Positions 35,183 through 44,470 of a DNA stretch of 64,000 nucleotides are shown piece after piece (position 1 is the stretch's first letter; each line of letters opens with the position of its first letter). This stretch comes from Pedobacter polaris. GTDB lineage: Bacteria; Bacteroidota; Bacteroidia; Sphingobacteriales; Sphingobacteriaceae. The notes below the pieces were generated by a model, which was not told the origin of the DNA, ran no database searches, and was given only the letters and a program-made list of their open reading frames with translations. The DNA lies in assembly GCF_005116505.1 (NCBI RefSeq), contig NZ_SWBR01000003.1, forward strand, positions 248,001 through 312,000, written 5' to 3'. Both the position numbers and the translations under genes were made by a program.

Positions 35183-37489
35183 ATGGTGAAAACATATTTA
35201 CTCTCTATTTTTCTTTTACTCTTATTCAAAAGCACTTTCGCGCAACAGCAAAATAAAACATTAATTATAACAGGTAAGGTATTAACAGTAGAAGGTTTAC
35301 CTGCTTCAGGATTGCTCGTTACAATTAAAGATTCGAAATATATTGCCTATACTCAAAACGATGGGTCATTTAAAATACCATCAACAGCTGGCAACAAACA
35401 ATTAATTATAAAATCTGGTATTTCTTCGTTAGAACAAAATATTGAAGTTAATGCTAACCAGTTAGTAATACTTACAATTACGCTAAAAGAAAAAGCTTAC
35501 GAACTAAAAGAAGTGGTGGTTACAGCACAATATGGGCCGCAATCTATCAAAAACTCTGTTTATAATGTGCGAACCATAAGCGCAGAAAAAATTAGACTTA
35601 GAGCGGCAACCAATGTGCAACAGGTACTAAACACTGAATTGGGTTTTCGTTTTAATAACGATTTAACATTAGGTACAACAGATGTTGAATTGATGGGGAT
35701 GAGTGGTAGAAACATCAAAATCCTTTTAGATGGCGTACCAATGGTAGATCGTTCTGATAGCAGAGAAAGCTTAAACCAGATAGATATTAATACAGTTGAA
35801 AGAATAGAGATTGTTGAGGGGCCAGTTTCTGTAGTTTACGGTACAGATGCACTTGCCGGAGTAATTAATATCATTACCAAAAATGCTGGTAAATCATTAT
35901 TAAATATTTCTGCTAGAGTGCAAGAAGAAACTGCTGGAAATGAATACGAAGCTTTAAGTGGTGCTGGATTACACAATCAGAACATAGGCGTAAGCTGGCA
36001 AAATAAAGGTTGGAGTGCGTTAGCTGGTTTTAGCCACAATGCGTTTGGGGGATGGAATTTAGCAGAAAAAACAGCTACACTAGATGAAGTAAATGCCATT
36101 ACCAATAGATGGAAGCCAAAAGAACAATTTTTAGGAAACACTAAAATTGGTTATAGAAACAATAATTTTAACATTTGGTACCGTTTAGATGGTTTAAAAG
36201 AAACAATTGATACCAGACTAGGTATTAATCCAAATAATTATAAAGGCAAATTACAAACCTACACTACAAAACGTTATACGCACCAAATTCAATCGGAATA
36301 TAGGTTTTCTAAGCAAGTAGAACTTACAGTAGTTGCTGGATATACAGACTTACAAAGAGCTACGCGTTCTGTAATTCATGATTATACTACAAATACAGAA
36401 CAACTTACAACAGATGCAGGAGAACAAGATGTTGCCAAATTCAATGGTACAAGTGCGAGGATAACTGTACAATACTTTGCCAATAAAATGATTTCTATTC
36501 AACCTGGCTTTGAATATAACAGAGATGCTGCAAGTGGACAAAGAATTAAAGGTACGCCTGTCATTAACGATTATGCATTTTTTGCTTCATCAGAAATTAG
36601 ACCGACAGAAAGCATTAACATTCGTCCAGGTGTGAGGTTTATTAAAAACTCTGTTTACGATGCACCAGCAGTTATTCCTTCCTTAAATACCAAATTCGGA
36701 TTAACAAAAAATTTCGACTTGCGTTTATCTTATGCTCGTGGTTTTAGAGCACCAGCTTTAAGAGAATTGTATTATGATTTCTTTGATGCCAGTCACTCGA
36801 TTAGAGGGAACGAAAATCTAAAAGCAGAACAATCTCATAGTTTCAATACATCATTGGTTTGGGCAGGCATACAAAAAGATGATATGCAGTTTAGAAGTAC
36901 AGCAACAGGCTTTTATAACCTCTTTACCAATAGAATTGACTACGGTATGGACCCAACAAACTCATCCATTACCACATTAATCAATGTTTCTAGATATAAA
37001 ACCATTGGTGGTACACTAGATAATACTTTCATCCTTAAAAATTTACAAGCAAGTCTTGGTGTTTCTTACATCGGTAGGTATAATAATCTCTTGATAAATG
37101 AAGTAGCACTAGATGTACCAGAGTTCATGTGGGCACCAGAAATCAACGGAAATGTAATTTATAATTTCCCTAAAATTAATGGTAGCGTAAGCTTATTCTA
37201 TAAATACACAGGCAATAGACCTGGCTACCAATTGGCTACGGTAGATGGTGTGCAAACAGCTAGAGTGGTAAAAATTGGTGCTTTTAGCTGGGCAGATTTA
37301 ATGCTTAATAAAAACGTTTGTAAATATTTTACCATCAATGCAGGTGTTAAAAATCTATTTGATGTAACGCAATTAACAAATACTTCAACTTCTAGCGGTG
37401 GCGCACATAGTAGCGGTGGCGCAAGCGTTCCATACAGTTACGGTCGCTCGTATGTGCTAGGCTTATTATTTAACTGGAATAAAAATTAA
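35183..37489 (+). CDS. TonB-dependent outer membrane receptor, HmuR-like
   Basis: A 768-residue receptor with signal peptide (IFLLLLFKSTFAQQ), an N-terminal carboxypeptidase-regulatory-like domain (GKVLTVEGLPASGLLVTIKD), a plug domain (VLNTELGFRFNNDL, GRNIKILLDGVPMVDR, IEIVEGPVSVVYGTDALAGV) and a 22-strand-type barrel ending YVLGLLFNWNKN. Short plug boxes fit a siderophore or heme receptor, not a SusC protein. The HmuY-like gene 47 bases downstream and the two Fur-like palindromes upstream point to heme or iron uptake. Confidence 0.85.
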   Translation: MVKTYLLSIFLLLLFKSTFAQQQNKTLIITGKVLTVEGLPASGLLVTIKDSKYIAYTQNDGSFKIPSTAGNKQLIIKSGISSLEQNIEVNANQLVILTITLKEKAYELKEVVVTAQYGPQSIKNSVYNVRTISAEKIRLRAATNVQQVLNTELGFRFNNDLTLGTTDVELMGMSGRNIKILLDGVPMVDRSDSRESLNQIDINTVERIEIVEGPVSVVYGTDALAGVINIITKNAGKSLLNISARVQEETAGNEYEALSGAGLHNQNIGVSWQNKGWSALAGFSHNAFGGWNLAEKTATLDEVNAITNRWKPKEQFLGNTKIGYRNNNFNIWYRLDGLKETIDTRLGINPNNYKGKLQTYTTKRYTHQIQSEYRFSKQVELTVVAGYTDLQRATRSVIHDYTTNTEQLTTDAGEQDVAKFNGTSARITVQYFANKMISIQPGFEYNRDAASGQRIKGTPVINDYAFFASSEIRPTESINIRPGVRFIKNSVYDAPAVIPSLNTKFGLTKNFDLRLSYARGFRAPALRELYYDFFDASHSIRGNENLKAEQSHSFNTSLVWAGIQKDDMQFRSTATGFYNLFTNRIDYGMDPTNSSITTLINVSRYKTIGGTLDNTFILKNLQASLGVSYIGRYNNLLINEVALDVPEFMWAPEINGNVIYNFPKINGSVSLFYKYTGNRPGYQLATVDGVQTARVVKIGAFSWADLMLNKNVCKYFTINAGVKNLFDVTQLTNTSTSSGGAHSSGGASVPYSYGRSYVLGLLFNWNKN

Positions 37490-37536
37490 TCCCAAATCCT
37501 TAAAATACATTTAAACACATATTAAATTAATAAAAA

Positions 37537-38613
37537 ATGAATAAACTTAACTCATTCGTAGCGGTTGCATTGTTAGCTCTAACATTTACAGCATGTAAAA
37601 AAAGTAAAGATGAACCAGTAATTGTTGTACCACCATCTGATGGTAGCACATTAACTTTAGAAGGTAAAACAGCTGAATCTAACTATACAAATGTTGTGTA
37701 TACAGATTTAAGTAAAGATAAAACAACCAAAGTAGATAGAAAATCTTGGGCTTTAGGCTTCTATTCTGGTGCAGATTTTAAAGTAATGTTAAATCAGTCA
37801 TTCCAGACTTTAGCTGCAGTAGTTAATAAAACAGATATTAATGCTGTGACTTTAGACGATGCTAAAACCACATTGGTTTATAATATAAATTTGCAATCAT
37901 CAACCTTAGCAAATGCAGTTAGCTTAGTTGATAATTACAACGGTAGCCTAAACCGTACAGCAATAGCTAGCATATCTGCTACAGCTGATGAAAATAAAGT
38001 CTACATTTTATCTGTCAACGGTTTGTTTATAGAACCAAATCTATATAAAATACGAATATTAAGAAATGGTACTACTGGCTATACGCTACAATATGCGAAA
38101 ATCCAAGAGACAACTTTTAAAACTGTAAATATTTCTAAAAGTGCTGACTATAACTTAACATTTGTTTCGCTTGGAAATAATAACGATGGAGCTATAGTAA
38201 ATGCTGAACCAAAAAAGGATGAATGGGATTTAAATTGGAGTTACAGTACCTATAAATCTGTTGCTGCAAATTTAGAGTCTAATCCTTATTGGTATCAAGA
38301 TTTTATTTCTATAAATACCTTAGCTGGTGTTAGCGCTGCACAAGTCTCAACAACTACTAAAACTTATGCTGCATTTGCAGAAAGTGATATTGCTTCATTA
38401 ACTTTCTTAAATGAAAGAGATGTAATTGGTTCTAAGTGGAGAACTTCACCTGATTTTACTGGTGCCGGAGGTGGTGTGAAAACAGATTTATTCTATGTGA
38501 TAAAAGACAGTTCAGGTAATGTATATAAGTTAAAATTTGTAAGCTATATTACAGGAGATGGCGGCGAAAGAGGTAAACCAGTTATCGAGTATAAATTGAT
38601 TAAAAAAGGATAA
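37537..38613 (+). CDS. hmuY: HmuY-family heme-binding lipoprotein
   Basis: A 358-residue lipoprotein with lipobox TFTAC (Cys20). The early mature sequence (NVVYTDLSKDKTTKVDRKSWALGFYSGADF) is typical of HmuY-family proteins, surface lipoproteins that capture heme and hand it to a TonB receptor. It is longer than Porphyromonas HmuY and may hold two related halves: a second WDLNWSY stretch occurs near residue 230. It follows the receptor gene in the same unit. Confidence 0.82.
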   Translation: MNKLNSFVAVALLALTFTACKKSKDEPVIVVPPSDGSTLTLEGKTAESNYTNVVYTDLSKDKTTKVDRKSWALGFYSGADFKVMLNQSFQTLAAVVNKTDINAVTLDDAKTTLVYNINLQSSTLANAVSLVDNYNGSLNRTAIASISATADENKVYILSVNGLFIEPNLYKIRILRNGTTGYTLQYAKIQETTFKTVNISKSADYNLTFVSLGNNNDGAIVNAEPKKDEWDLNWSYSTYKSVAANLESNPYWYQDFISINTLAGVSAAQVSTTTKTYAAFAESDIASLTFLNERDVIGSKWRTSPDFTGAGGGVKTDLFYVIKDSSGNVYKLKFVSYITGDGGERGKPVIEYKLIKKG

Positions 38614-38642
38614 TATATTTGGTTATGTTTTGTTTAGGAGCT

Positions 38643-38670
38643 AGGCTTTCGAGGATTCGGAAGCCTTTCC
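38643..38670 (+). terminator. possible terminator after hmuY
   Basis: GGCTTTC and GGAAGCC form a 7-bp stem with one G-T pair and an 8-base loop, followed by TTTCC. The T tract is weak. Confidence 0.4.
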
Positions 38671-38732
38671 TATATCTTGAATCCACTAAAGGAGACTTGT
38701 TATACCAATTTGTATGTTCCGCCTTTAGGGGG

Positions 38733-39614
38733 CTAGGGGGTTCTAAACTTACCAAAAACTCCTAAAGGCAATTTAATACCAGAAGTGGCCTGTAGATAAA
38801 GCTCACCAGTTTCTAAATTTTTAACTTGAGGAAAAGATGTTTTAATTAGGTTTTCTACAATAACTGAAGAGAAACCCAAGGAGTACGTATTTAAAATTAA
38901 AAAATGTTCTTCTTCGTCCAGTAATTGTACTACATCGTGCATCATTTCTTGAATATGGTCTTCTAATTTCCATTTTTCTCCATTAGGGCCGTGTCCAAAT
39001 GCAGGTGGATCTAAGATAATGCCATTGTATTTTTTACCACGCTTCAACTCTCTTTTCACGAATTTCAAAGCATCTTCTACAACCCAGCGTATATCTTTTA
39101 AGTTAGATAATTCCTGATTTTCATTAGCCCAGTTTACCACTTGTTTAATCGAATCTACGTGAGTAGTATCAGCTCCTGCAGCTTTTGCAACTAAAGACGC
39201 CGCTCCTGTATAAGCAAAAAGATTAAGTACTTTCGGAATAGGTGTTTTAAATTTTTTAATTGATGATGAAATATAATCCCAGTTTACAGCTTGCTCCGGA
39301 AAAACGCCAACATGTTTAAATGATGTTAAACCTAAACGTAAATTGATGCTAATGTCGTCATTCTTATAATTTACGTTCCAGCGGTCTGGCACATTTTTAT
39401 CAGCTTTTAGCCATTCGCCACTAGTTGCAGAACGACCTTTAAAATTAATATGGGTTTTTTTCTTCCACTCTTGCGGTGATAAGGTCTTTTTCCAAACAGC
39501 TTGTGGTTCCGGACGAGATAACACTAAATTGCCAAAGCGTTCTAGTTTTTCGAAATCTCCGCAATCTAATAATTCGTAATCTTTCCAGTGTGTTGGAGTT
39601 AAGAGGCTTATCAT
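38733..39614 (-). CDS. class I SAM-dependent methyltransferase, RlmI-like
   Basis: A 293-residue methyltransferase resembling the catalytic part of 23S rRNA cytosine methyltransferases. VLNLFAYTGAASLVAKAAGA is the SAM-binding motif and YNGIILDPPAFGHGPNG is the DPPAF catalytic motif. The N-terminal PUA domain of RlmI is absent. The opening LLTPTHWKDYELLDCGDFEKLERFG is common in Bacteroidota homologues. It starts 17 bases after the stop of the ABC ATPase gene and may be co-transcribed with it. Confidence 0.82.
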   Translation of the reverse strand: MISLLTPTHWKDYELLDCGDFEKLERFGNLVLSRPEPQAVWKKTLSPQEWKKKTHINFKGRSATSGEWLKADKNVPDRWNVNYKNDDISINLRLGLTSFKHVGVFPEQAVNWDYISSSIKKFKTPIPKVLNLFAYTGAASLVAKAAGADTTHVDSIKQVVNWANENQELSNLKDIRWVVEDALKFVKRELKRGKKYNGIILDPPAFGHGPNGEKWKLEDHIQEMMHDVVQLLDEEEHFLILNTYSLGFSSVIVENLIKTSFPQVKNLETGELYLQATSGIKLPLGVFGKFRTP

Positions 39615-39631
39615 AAATGGTGTAGTAAATA

Positions 39632-40384
39632 TTAAAGTTTGCCTTTAGCTGCTTTCATAAAGCGGCTGGCAAATACAAAATCATTCAATTCTTCTATATC
39701 TGTTTTAGAAATTTCTTTGTTAGAACCCTCCCAGAATTTTTTTCCTTCGTGTAAAAAAATAATATAATCTCCAATACCCATTACAGAGTTCATATCATGA
39801 GTAACCACGATGGTTGTTGTATTATATTCTTCCGTTAATTCCTTAATTAACTCATCAATTACGATGGAAGTTTTGGGGTCTAAACCAGAGTTCGGCTCAT
39901 CACAGAAAAGATATTTTGGGTTCATTGCGATAGCACGAGCAATACCCACACGTTTTTTCATCCCTCCAGAAAGCTCTGCAGGATATAATTTGTTTTTTCC
40001 TTCTAGGTTAACGCGCTCTAGACAAAAATTTACACGATCTAACTTTTCTTCCCTAGTTTGCTCGGTAAACATGTTTAAAGGAAACATGATATTCTCCTCA
40101 ACTGTCATCGAATCGAACAATGCAGAACCTTGGAATAACATTCCAATTTCTTTTCTTATTTCAATTCGCTCTTCAAAATTTAATTGCGTAAACTCTCTTC
40201 CATCATATAATACGGATCCTTCTTCAGGTTGGTGCAAACCAATCATACATTTTAAAAGAGTGGTTTTGCCAGAACCAGAACCACCAATAATTAAATTGGT
40301 AACTCCTTCTTTAAATGTACCAGAAATGCCTTTTAAAACCTCATTATCACCAAATGATTTGTGGATGTCTTTAATCTCGATCAT
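39632..40384 (-). CDS. ABC transporter ATP-binding protein, MlaF-like
   Basis: A 250-residue ATPase with Walker A GGSGSGKTT, signature LSGGMKKRVGIARA and Walker B YLFCDEPNSGLDP. The last motif is typical of the phospholipid-transport MlaF group. An upstream TTG or ATG-like start is possible, but the ATG at 40384 overlaps the permease stop in ATGA and gives the normal N-terminus MIEIKDIHKSFG. With the adjacent MlaE-like permease it should move lipids between membranes. Confidence 0.88.
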   Translation of the reverse strand: MIEIKDIHKSFGDNEVLKGISGTFKEGVTNLIIGGSGSGKTTLLKCMIGLHQPEEGSVLYDGREFTQLNFEERIEIRKEIGMLFQGSALFDSMTVEENIMFPLNMFTEQTREEKLDRVNFCLERVNLEGKNKLYPAELSGGMKKRVGIARAIAMNPKYLFCDEPNSGLDPKTSIVIDELIKELTEEYNTTTIVVTHDMNSVMGIGDYIIFLHEGKKFWEGSNKEISKTDIEELNDFVFASRFMKAAKGKL

Positions 40385-41115
40385 AATAATAATTGGGTTA
40401 CAATGTAATCGCACGCTAAAATACTAATACAGCTTACAACAACTGCTCTTGTACTTGCTTGAGCAACTTCTAAAGCACCACCTTTAACGTAAAAACCTTC
40501 GTAAGCTGGTACAGAGGTAATGATAAAGCCAAAAACAAATGCTTTTACCAATGCTACAACAATAGTATATGGATTAAAATCCGTTGTAATGCCCTGCATA
40601 TATTCGGCTGCAGAAACTGCTCCAGAAAGTGTTCCACCCAAATAACCACCACCAATGCTTAATACCATTGAGATAATAACCAATACTGGAACCATGGTAA
40701 TACCTGCCAAAATTTTAGGTAAGATTAAATAGCCTGGCGCATTGATACCCATAATTTCTAAAGCATCAATTTGTTCGGTTACCCTCATGGTACCAATTTC
40801 TGATGAAATAGCAGAACCAATTTTACCAGCCAAAACAATAGCGCTAATCGTAGGACTTAACTCTAAAATACTCGAGTCACGATTTACAGAACCAATGATT
40901 GTTTTAGGGATTAAATCACTAACCAACTGGAAAGCAATTTGTAAAGTCATTACCGCACCAATAAAAGTAGAGATAATGCTAATTAACCCTAAAGAGCCAA
41001 TACCAATAAAATCCATCTGTTGAAAAATGGCTTTTAAATATATTTTAGTTTTTTCGGGTCTTCTGAACGCTGCTTTTAATAGCAGTATATACTTGCCAAA
41101 ATTGGTAAAGTTCAT
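40381..41115 (-). CDS. MlaE-family ABC transporter permease
   Basis: A 244-residue permease with about five to six helices. The family core is visible: SAISSEIGTMRVTEQIDALEIMGINAPGYLILP, plus TSVPAYEGFYVKGGALEV near the C-terminus. It forms a retrograde or anterograde phospholipid transporter with the MlaF-like ATPase. No MCE-domain (MlaD) gene is found next to the pair, so the substrate-binding partner must lie elsewhere. Confidence 0.9.
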   Translation of the reverse strand: MNFTNFGKYILLLKAAFRRPEKTKIYLKAIFQQMDFIGIGSLGLISIISTFIGAVMTLQIAFQLVSDLIPKTIIGSVNRDSSILELSPTISAIVLAGKIGSAISSEIGTMRVTEQIDALEIMGINAPGYLILPKILAGITMVPVLVIISMVLSIGGGYLGGTLSGAVSAAEYMQGITTDFNPYTIVVALVKAFVFGFIITSVPAYEGFYVKGGALEVAQASTRAVVVSCISILACDYIVTQLLL

Positions 41116-41260
41116 TTAATATAAATTAGCTTTAAAGTAATTACAATATTATACAAAGAAACAATAAAAAATGTTCTGGCTTTGTGTGTTTATTAAAAAA
41201 TATTATTGTTTCCCGATATTAATACCCTTTTTTGTGCTAAATAAAACATCTTATTAAGTT

Positions 41261-41950
41261 ATGAATGCAATAATAACTGGTGCAACCAAAGGTATTGGAA
41301 AAGCAATTGCTTTAAAATTAGCAATTAAAGGATACAATTTAGCAGTTTGTGCAAGAACTGAAACTGATTTGCAGTTACTAAAGGACGAATTAGCACAGTA
41401 TAATGTTAAGGTAATTGCCTTAAAGGCAGATATGGGAAATAAAGATGAGATCTACAATTTCTGCAATGAAGTAAAAAGTTCATTTAATAATGTTGATGTT
41501 TTAATTAATAATGCAGGAGTTTTCATGCCTGGAAGTATACTTGATGAAGAAGATAAAAACTTTGAATATCAAGGCATGGTAAACGTCAATGCCACCTATT
41601 ACCTGTCTAAATATTTTGGTAAAATGATGCGTTCGCAACGCAATGGACATATATTTAACATCTGTTCTGTGGCTAGTTTAGAAACAATTGAGAATGCTAG
41701 CAGTTACTGTGTAACAAAAACAGCGATGCTAAGTCTTAATAATGTATTGCGGAAAGAATTAGCTCAATACAACGTTAAGGTTACGGCAATTTTGCCAGGT
41801 TCTACATTAACAGCTTCATGGGAAGGAACAGAAATTAACCCAGACAAGTTTGTACAACCAGAAGATATTGCCAATTCTTTATACTCCATTTTAACTTTAA
41901 GCAGTGGTGTAAACGTTGATGAGATCATTTTGAAGCCTTTAAATTTTTAA
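41261..41950 (+). CDS. short-chain dehydrogenase/reductase
   Basis: A 229-residue SDR oxidoreductase. The NAD(P) motif TGATKGIGKA is at residues 6-15, NNAGV follows near 85, and the catalytic tetrad shows as S-x(12)-YCVTK. An NADPH-dependent 3-oxoacyl reductase-like activity is typical, but the substrate cannot be inferred. It is divergent from the MlaE gene and 23 bases upstream of the PspC gene. Confidence 0.85.
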   Translation: MNAIITGATKGIGKAIALKLAIKGYNLAVCARTETDLQLLKDELAQYNVKVIALKADMGNKDEIYNFCNEVKSSFNNVDVLINNAGVFMPGSILDEEDKNFEYQGMVNVNATYYLSKYFGKMMRSQRNGHIFNICSVASLETIENASSYCVTKTAMLSLNNVLRKELAQYNVKVTAILPGSTLTASWEGTEINPDKFVQPEDIANSLYSILTLSSGVNVDEIILKPLNF

Positions 41951-41973
41951 ACAATAAATAGGAGGAGATAGTC

Positions 41974-42621
41974 ATGGAAAAGAGATTACATAGAAACGAA
42001 CACGACAAAGTTGTAGCTGGTGTTGCATCTGGGTTGGCAGAATACATGCAAGTAGATATTACAATAGTAAGGCTATTGTTTGTATTGTCTACCTTGTTTT
42101 TAGCTGGTGCAGGTTTACTTGTTTATATTGTAATGTGGATTGTTGCTCCATTAAATAATGATCCTATGGCAAAATTTAAAAAATTCAATGAGCATTTTGA
42201 AAAGCAGAATGCAACTTTTAACGGCCCATTTAATAATCCACAAAACACTGAAGAAACAAAATGGAATACACCAAATACAGATTTTAACACGCCAAATGAT
42301 ATGAATAATTTCCAAAAACCTAAGAGCAGTGACACAGGCCGAACCATTGGTGGATTAATTTTATTGGTGCTAGGTATTTACTTTTTACTAAGGCAATTAG
42401 ATATCCTTCCATACTGGTTTAGCATTTGGAAAATATACAAATTATGGCCATTAGCTCTTGTAGCAATTGGTATTAGCTTAATTTTTAGAAACCAAAGAAA
42501 AACAGAGTGGGATAATTTTAAGAAAACAACAGAAGAAGCGCAAAAAACGCAGACTGAAAGCCCTGTTAAAGAAGAACCTATAATTACAGAAGATAAAGAT
42601 TCGGCAACACCAAATCCTTAA
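41974..42621 (+). CDS. PspC domain membrane protein
   Basis: A 215-residue protein with an N-terminal PspC domain (KRLHRNEHDKVVAGVASGLA then ADITIVRLLFVLSTLF-like helix, residues 3-60), a polar Asn/Pro-rich linker (about 68-110) and a LiaI/LiaF-type pair of helices (TIGGLILLVLGIYFLLRQL). PspC proteins sense envelope stress. A GGAGGAGA sequence 9 bases before the ATG is a rare strong Shine-Dalgarno match here. The LiaF-like gene follows, which suggests a shared envelope function. Confidence 0.85.
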   Translation: MEKRLHRNEHDKVVAGVASGLAEYMQVDITIVRLLFVLSTLFLAGAGLLVYIVMWIVAPLNNDPMAKFKKFNEHFEKQNATFNGPFNNPQNTEETKWNTPNTDFNTPNDMNNFQKPKSSDTGRTIGGLILLVLGIYFLLRQLDILPYWFSIWKIYKLWPLALVAIGISLIFRNQRKTEWDNFKKTTEEAQKTQTESPVKEEPIITEDKDSATPNP

Positions 42622-42660
42622 TTAGAACCACAAATTAGTATTAATTTAAAACTTAAAGCA

Positions 42661-43623
42661 ATGAAATTTGACAGAATAATATGGGGTGTGCTACTTTTGT
42701 TTATTGGTGGTGTACTATTGTTAGATAATTTTGATATTATCACTTTCTATTGGCGTAATGTATGGGATTTTTGGCCAATATTTTTAATTATATTAGGTGT
42801 AAATATTTTATTTAATAGAAATAATTCGCAAACCGGAAACATCATTTCATTAGGTATATTGGTTGTCGCTTTGTCTATTCTTTTTGTAAAGGGGCAAGAA
42901 AAACCCACAAGTAAGTATTGGTGGAGCAATGGTGTAAAACATCATATTGATATAGACGATGATGACTATGATAATGACAACGATAGCAATAGTTACAGTA
43001 AATTAAATTTCTCCGAGCCTTATCTAGCCACAGATGCAGCTAAAAAAACAATCTTAAATCTTTCTGGTGGAGGAACCTCTTTTGAACTAAAAGGAAATAC
43101 TGATAGTTTGTTTTTGGCTGATGTTAAAAGAAGAAATGGAAACTTCTCTCTAACAAAAACTACTTCAGACAGTGTGAATACGCTGACTTTTAAAATGCAG
43201 AATAAAAATAAGAATTGGTCATTTGGAAATGGTAATGATGTTGATGTACATTTAAATACCAATCCAATTTGGGAAATGAACTTAAAAATGGGAGCTGGGC
43301 AAGTAAAATTTGATTTAACAGATTATAAAGTTAGAACATTAAATTTTGATGGTGGTGCAGCTGAGTTAGATATTAAAATAGGAAGCTTATTGCCAATTGC
43401 TGATGTGACTGTTAAAACCGGTGTAGCAGAAATAAAAGTTCATATTCCTGAAGGTTCTGGATGTAGAATTAAAACAAAAACAGGCTTATCTACAAAAGAC
43501 TTTACAGGTTTTACAAAGATTAGTGAAGGTGTGTATGAAACACCAAACTATCAATCGGCAGCGAATAAAATTTTCATTAATTTTGAAGGTGGAATTAGCA
43601 GCTTTGAAGTAGATAGATATTAA
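42661..43623 (+). CDS. LiaF-like membrane protein with C-terminal beta-rich domain
   Basis: A 320-residue protein with N-terminal LiaI-LiaF-like helices (IIWGVLLLFIGGVLLLDNF, FWPIFLIILGVNILF), an acidic Asp/Asn-rich linker (DIDDDDYDNDNDSNS) and a repetitive beta-strand domain from about residue 120 (MKMGAGQVKFDLTDYKV and FDGGAAELDIKIGS), similar to toast-rack/DUF4097-like folds. It is probably an envelope-stress accessory to the PspC protein 39 bases upstream. A strong terminator follows. Confidence 0.8.
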   Translation: MKFDRIIWGVLLLFIGGVLLLDNFDIITFYWRNVWDFWPIFLIILGVNILFNRNNSQTGNIISLGILVVALSILFVKGQEKPTSKYWWSNGVKHHIDIDDDDYDNDNDSNSYSKLNFSEPYLATDAAKKTILNLSGGGTSFELKGNTDSLFLADVKRRNGNFSLTKTTSDSVNTLTFKMQNKNKNWSFGNGNDVDVHLNTNPIWEMNLKMGAGQVKFDLTDYKVRTLNFDGGAAELDIKIGSLLPIADVTVKTGVAEIKVHIPEGSGCRIKTKTGLSTKDFTGFTKISEGVYETPNYQSAANKIFINFEGGISSFEVDRY

Positions 43624-43656
43624 TGACCGAAAAAAGTCAGTAAGCATTCAAAAAAT

Positions 43657-43699
43657 AAAAGATGTATATTAGTGTTTAGCTAATATACATCTTTTTGTT
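43657..43699 (+). terminator. intrinsic terminator after the LiaF-like gene
   Basis: GATGTATATTAG and CTAATATACATC make a perfect 12-bp stem with a 7-base loop, followed by TTTTTG. Confidence 0.88.
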
Positions 43700-43732
43700 T
43701 TAAGCCAATTTCCTCAACAATTCTCAAATTTA

Positions 43733-44335
43733 ATGGAATACACAGTAGTTATAAATGGTAAACCAGAGGGGCCATATAGTTTAGCCGAACTTAAAAATCT
43801 AAACATTAAGCCTGGGACATTTATTCGTAAACCGAGGATGGATGATTACAAAGAGGCACATGAAATTGCTGAATTAAGGGAGTTGCTAGGATTTAGTTTT
43901 CAACAAACTGCCCCTCAGTATTTTGCTTCATTTGATCAACGCTTAATGGCATCTGTGATAGATTACTTCTTGTTAATGATAGCGTATGTAGTCATTGTGC
44001 TTTTAGCATACATATTTATAGACCAAAAGCTATTTAGAATTGGCACTGCATTATTCTTTTTATTTTTGGTACCAATTGCTAAAATGATTTATTCTACAAT
44101 TGCTGAAGCCTCTATTAAGCAAGCAACCATCGGAAAACGTTTGTTAGATATTAAAGTAGGTGATATGCTCGGTAACCGTATTTCTTTAAGTGTGTCTTTT
44201 GCCAGAAACATGGCTAAAATACTTTCGACCCTTCCACTGTTTTTAGGTTATTTTTATAGTTTTTTAAATAAAAAGCAGCAATGTTTACATGATGCCCTGG
44301 CCAATACTTTAGTAACTAAACAAAGATTGATATAA
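43733..44335 (+). CDS. RDD family membrane protein with N-terminal GYF-like domain
   Basis: A 200-residue protein. Residues 1-55 (YTVVINGKPEGPYSLAEL) match a GYF_2-type domain, which usually binds peptides. The rest is an RDD domain with three helices: FASFDQRLMASVIDYFLLMI carries the arginine-aspartate pair, and TIGKRLLDIKV is diagnostic. The function of RDD proteins is mostly unknown, and ion or small-molecule exchange has been suggested for some. It is a single gene. Confidence 0.85.
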   Translation: MEYTVVINGKPEGPYSLAELKNLNIKPGTFIRKPRMDDYKEAHEIAELRELLGFSFQQTAPQYFASFDQRLMASVIDYFLLMIAYVVIVLLAYIFIDQKLFRIGTALFFLFLVPIAKMIYSTIAEASIKQATIGKRLLDIKVGDMLGNRISLSVSFARNMAKILSTLPLFLGYFYSFLNKKQQCLHDALANTLVTKQRLI

Positions 44336-44456
44336 CACTTGTAGGTTTAGCCTCGCTACTAATGAGTAATTAACTATACTGTTTTAAGAACATAAAAGAC
44401 TGCAATTTTCAACAACAATTTAACAATCCAACAATATAACATTTGAACATTTACTC

Positions 44457-44464
44457 TATCTTTG
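44457..44464 (+). promoter_or_regulatory. possible -7 element of ispG
   Basis: TATCTTTG is an exact TAnnTTTG match, but it ends only 6 bases before the preferred ATG at 44471, so the message would be almost leaderless. No TTTG at -33 spacing was seen. Confidence 0.35.
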
Positions 44465-44470
44465 CGTTGC

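Noticed and set aside
39810..40427. 205-codon open frame opposite the MlaF-like ATPase
   Set aside because: It lies wholly antisense to a well-supported ATPase gene and its translation shows no domain.
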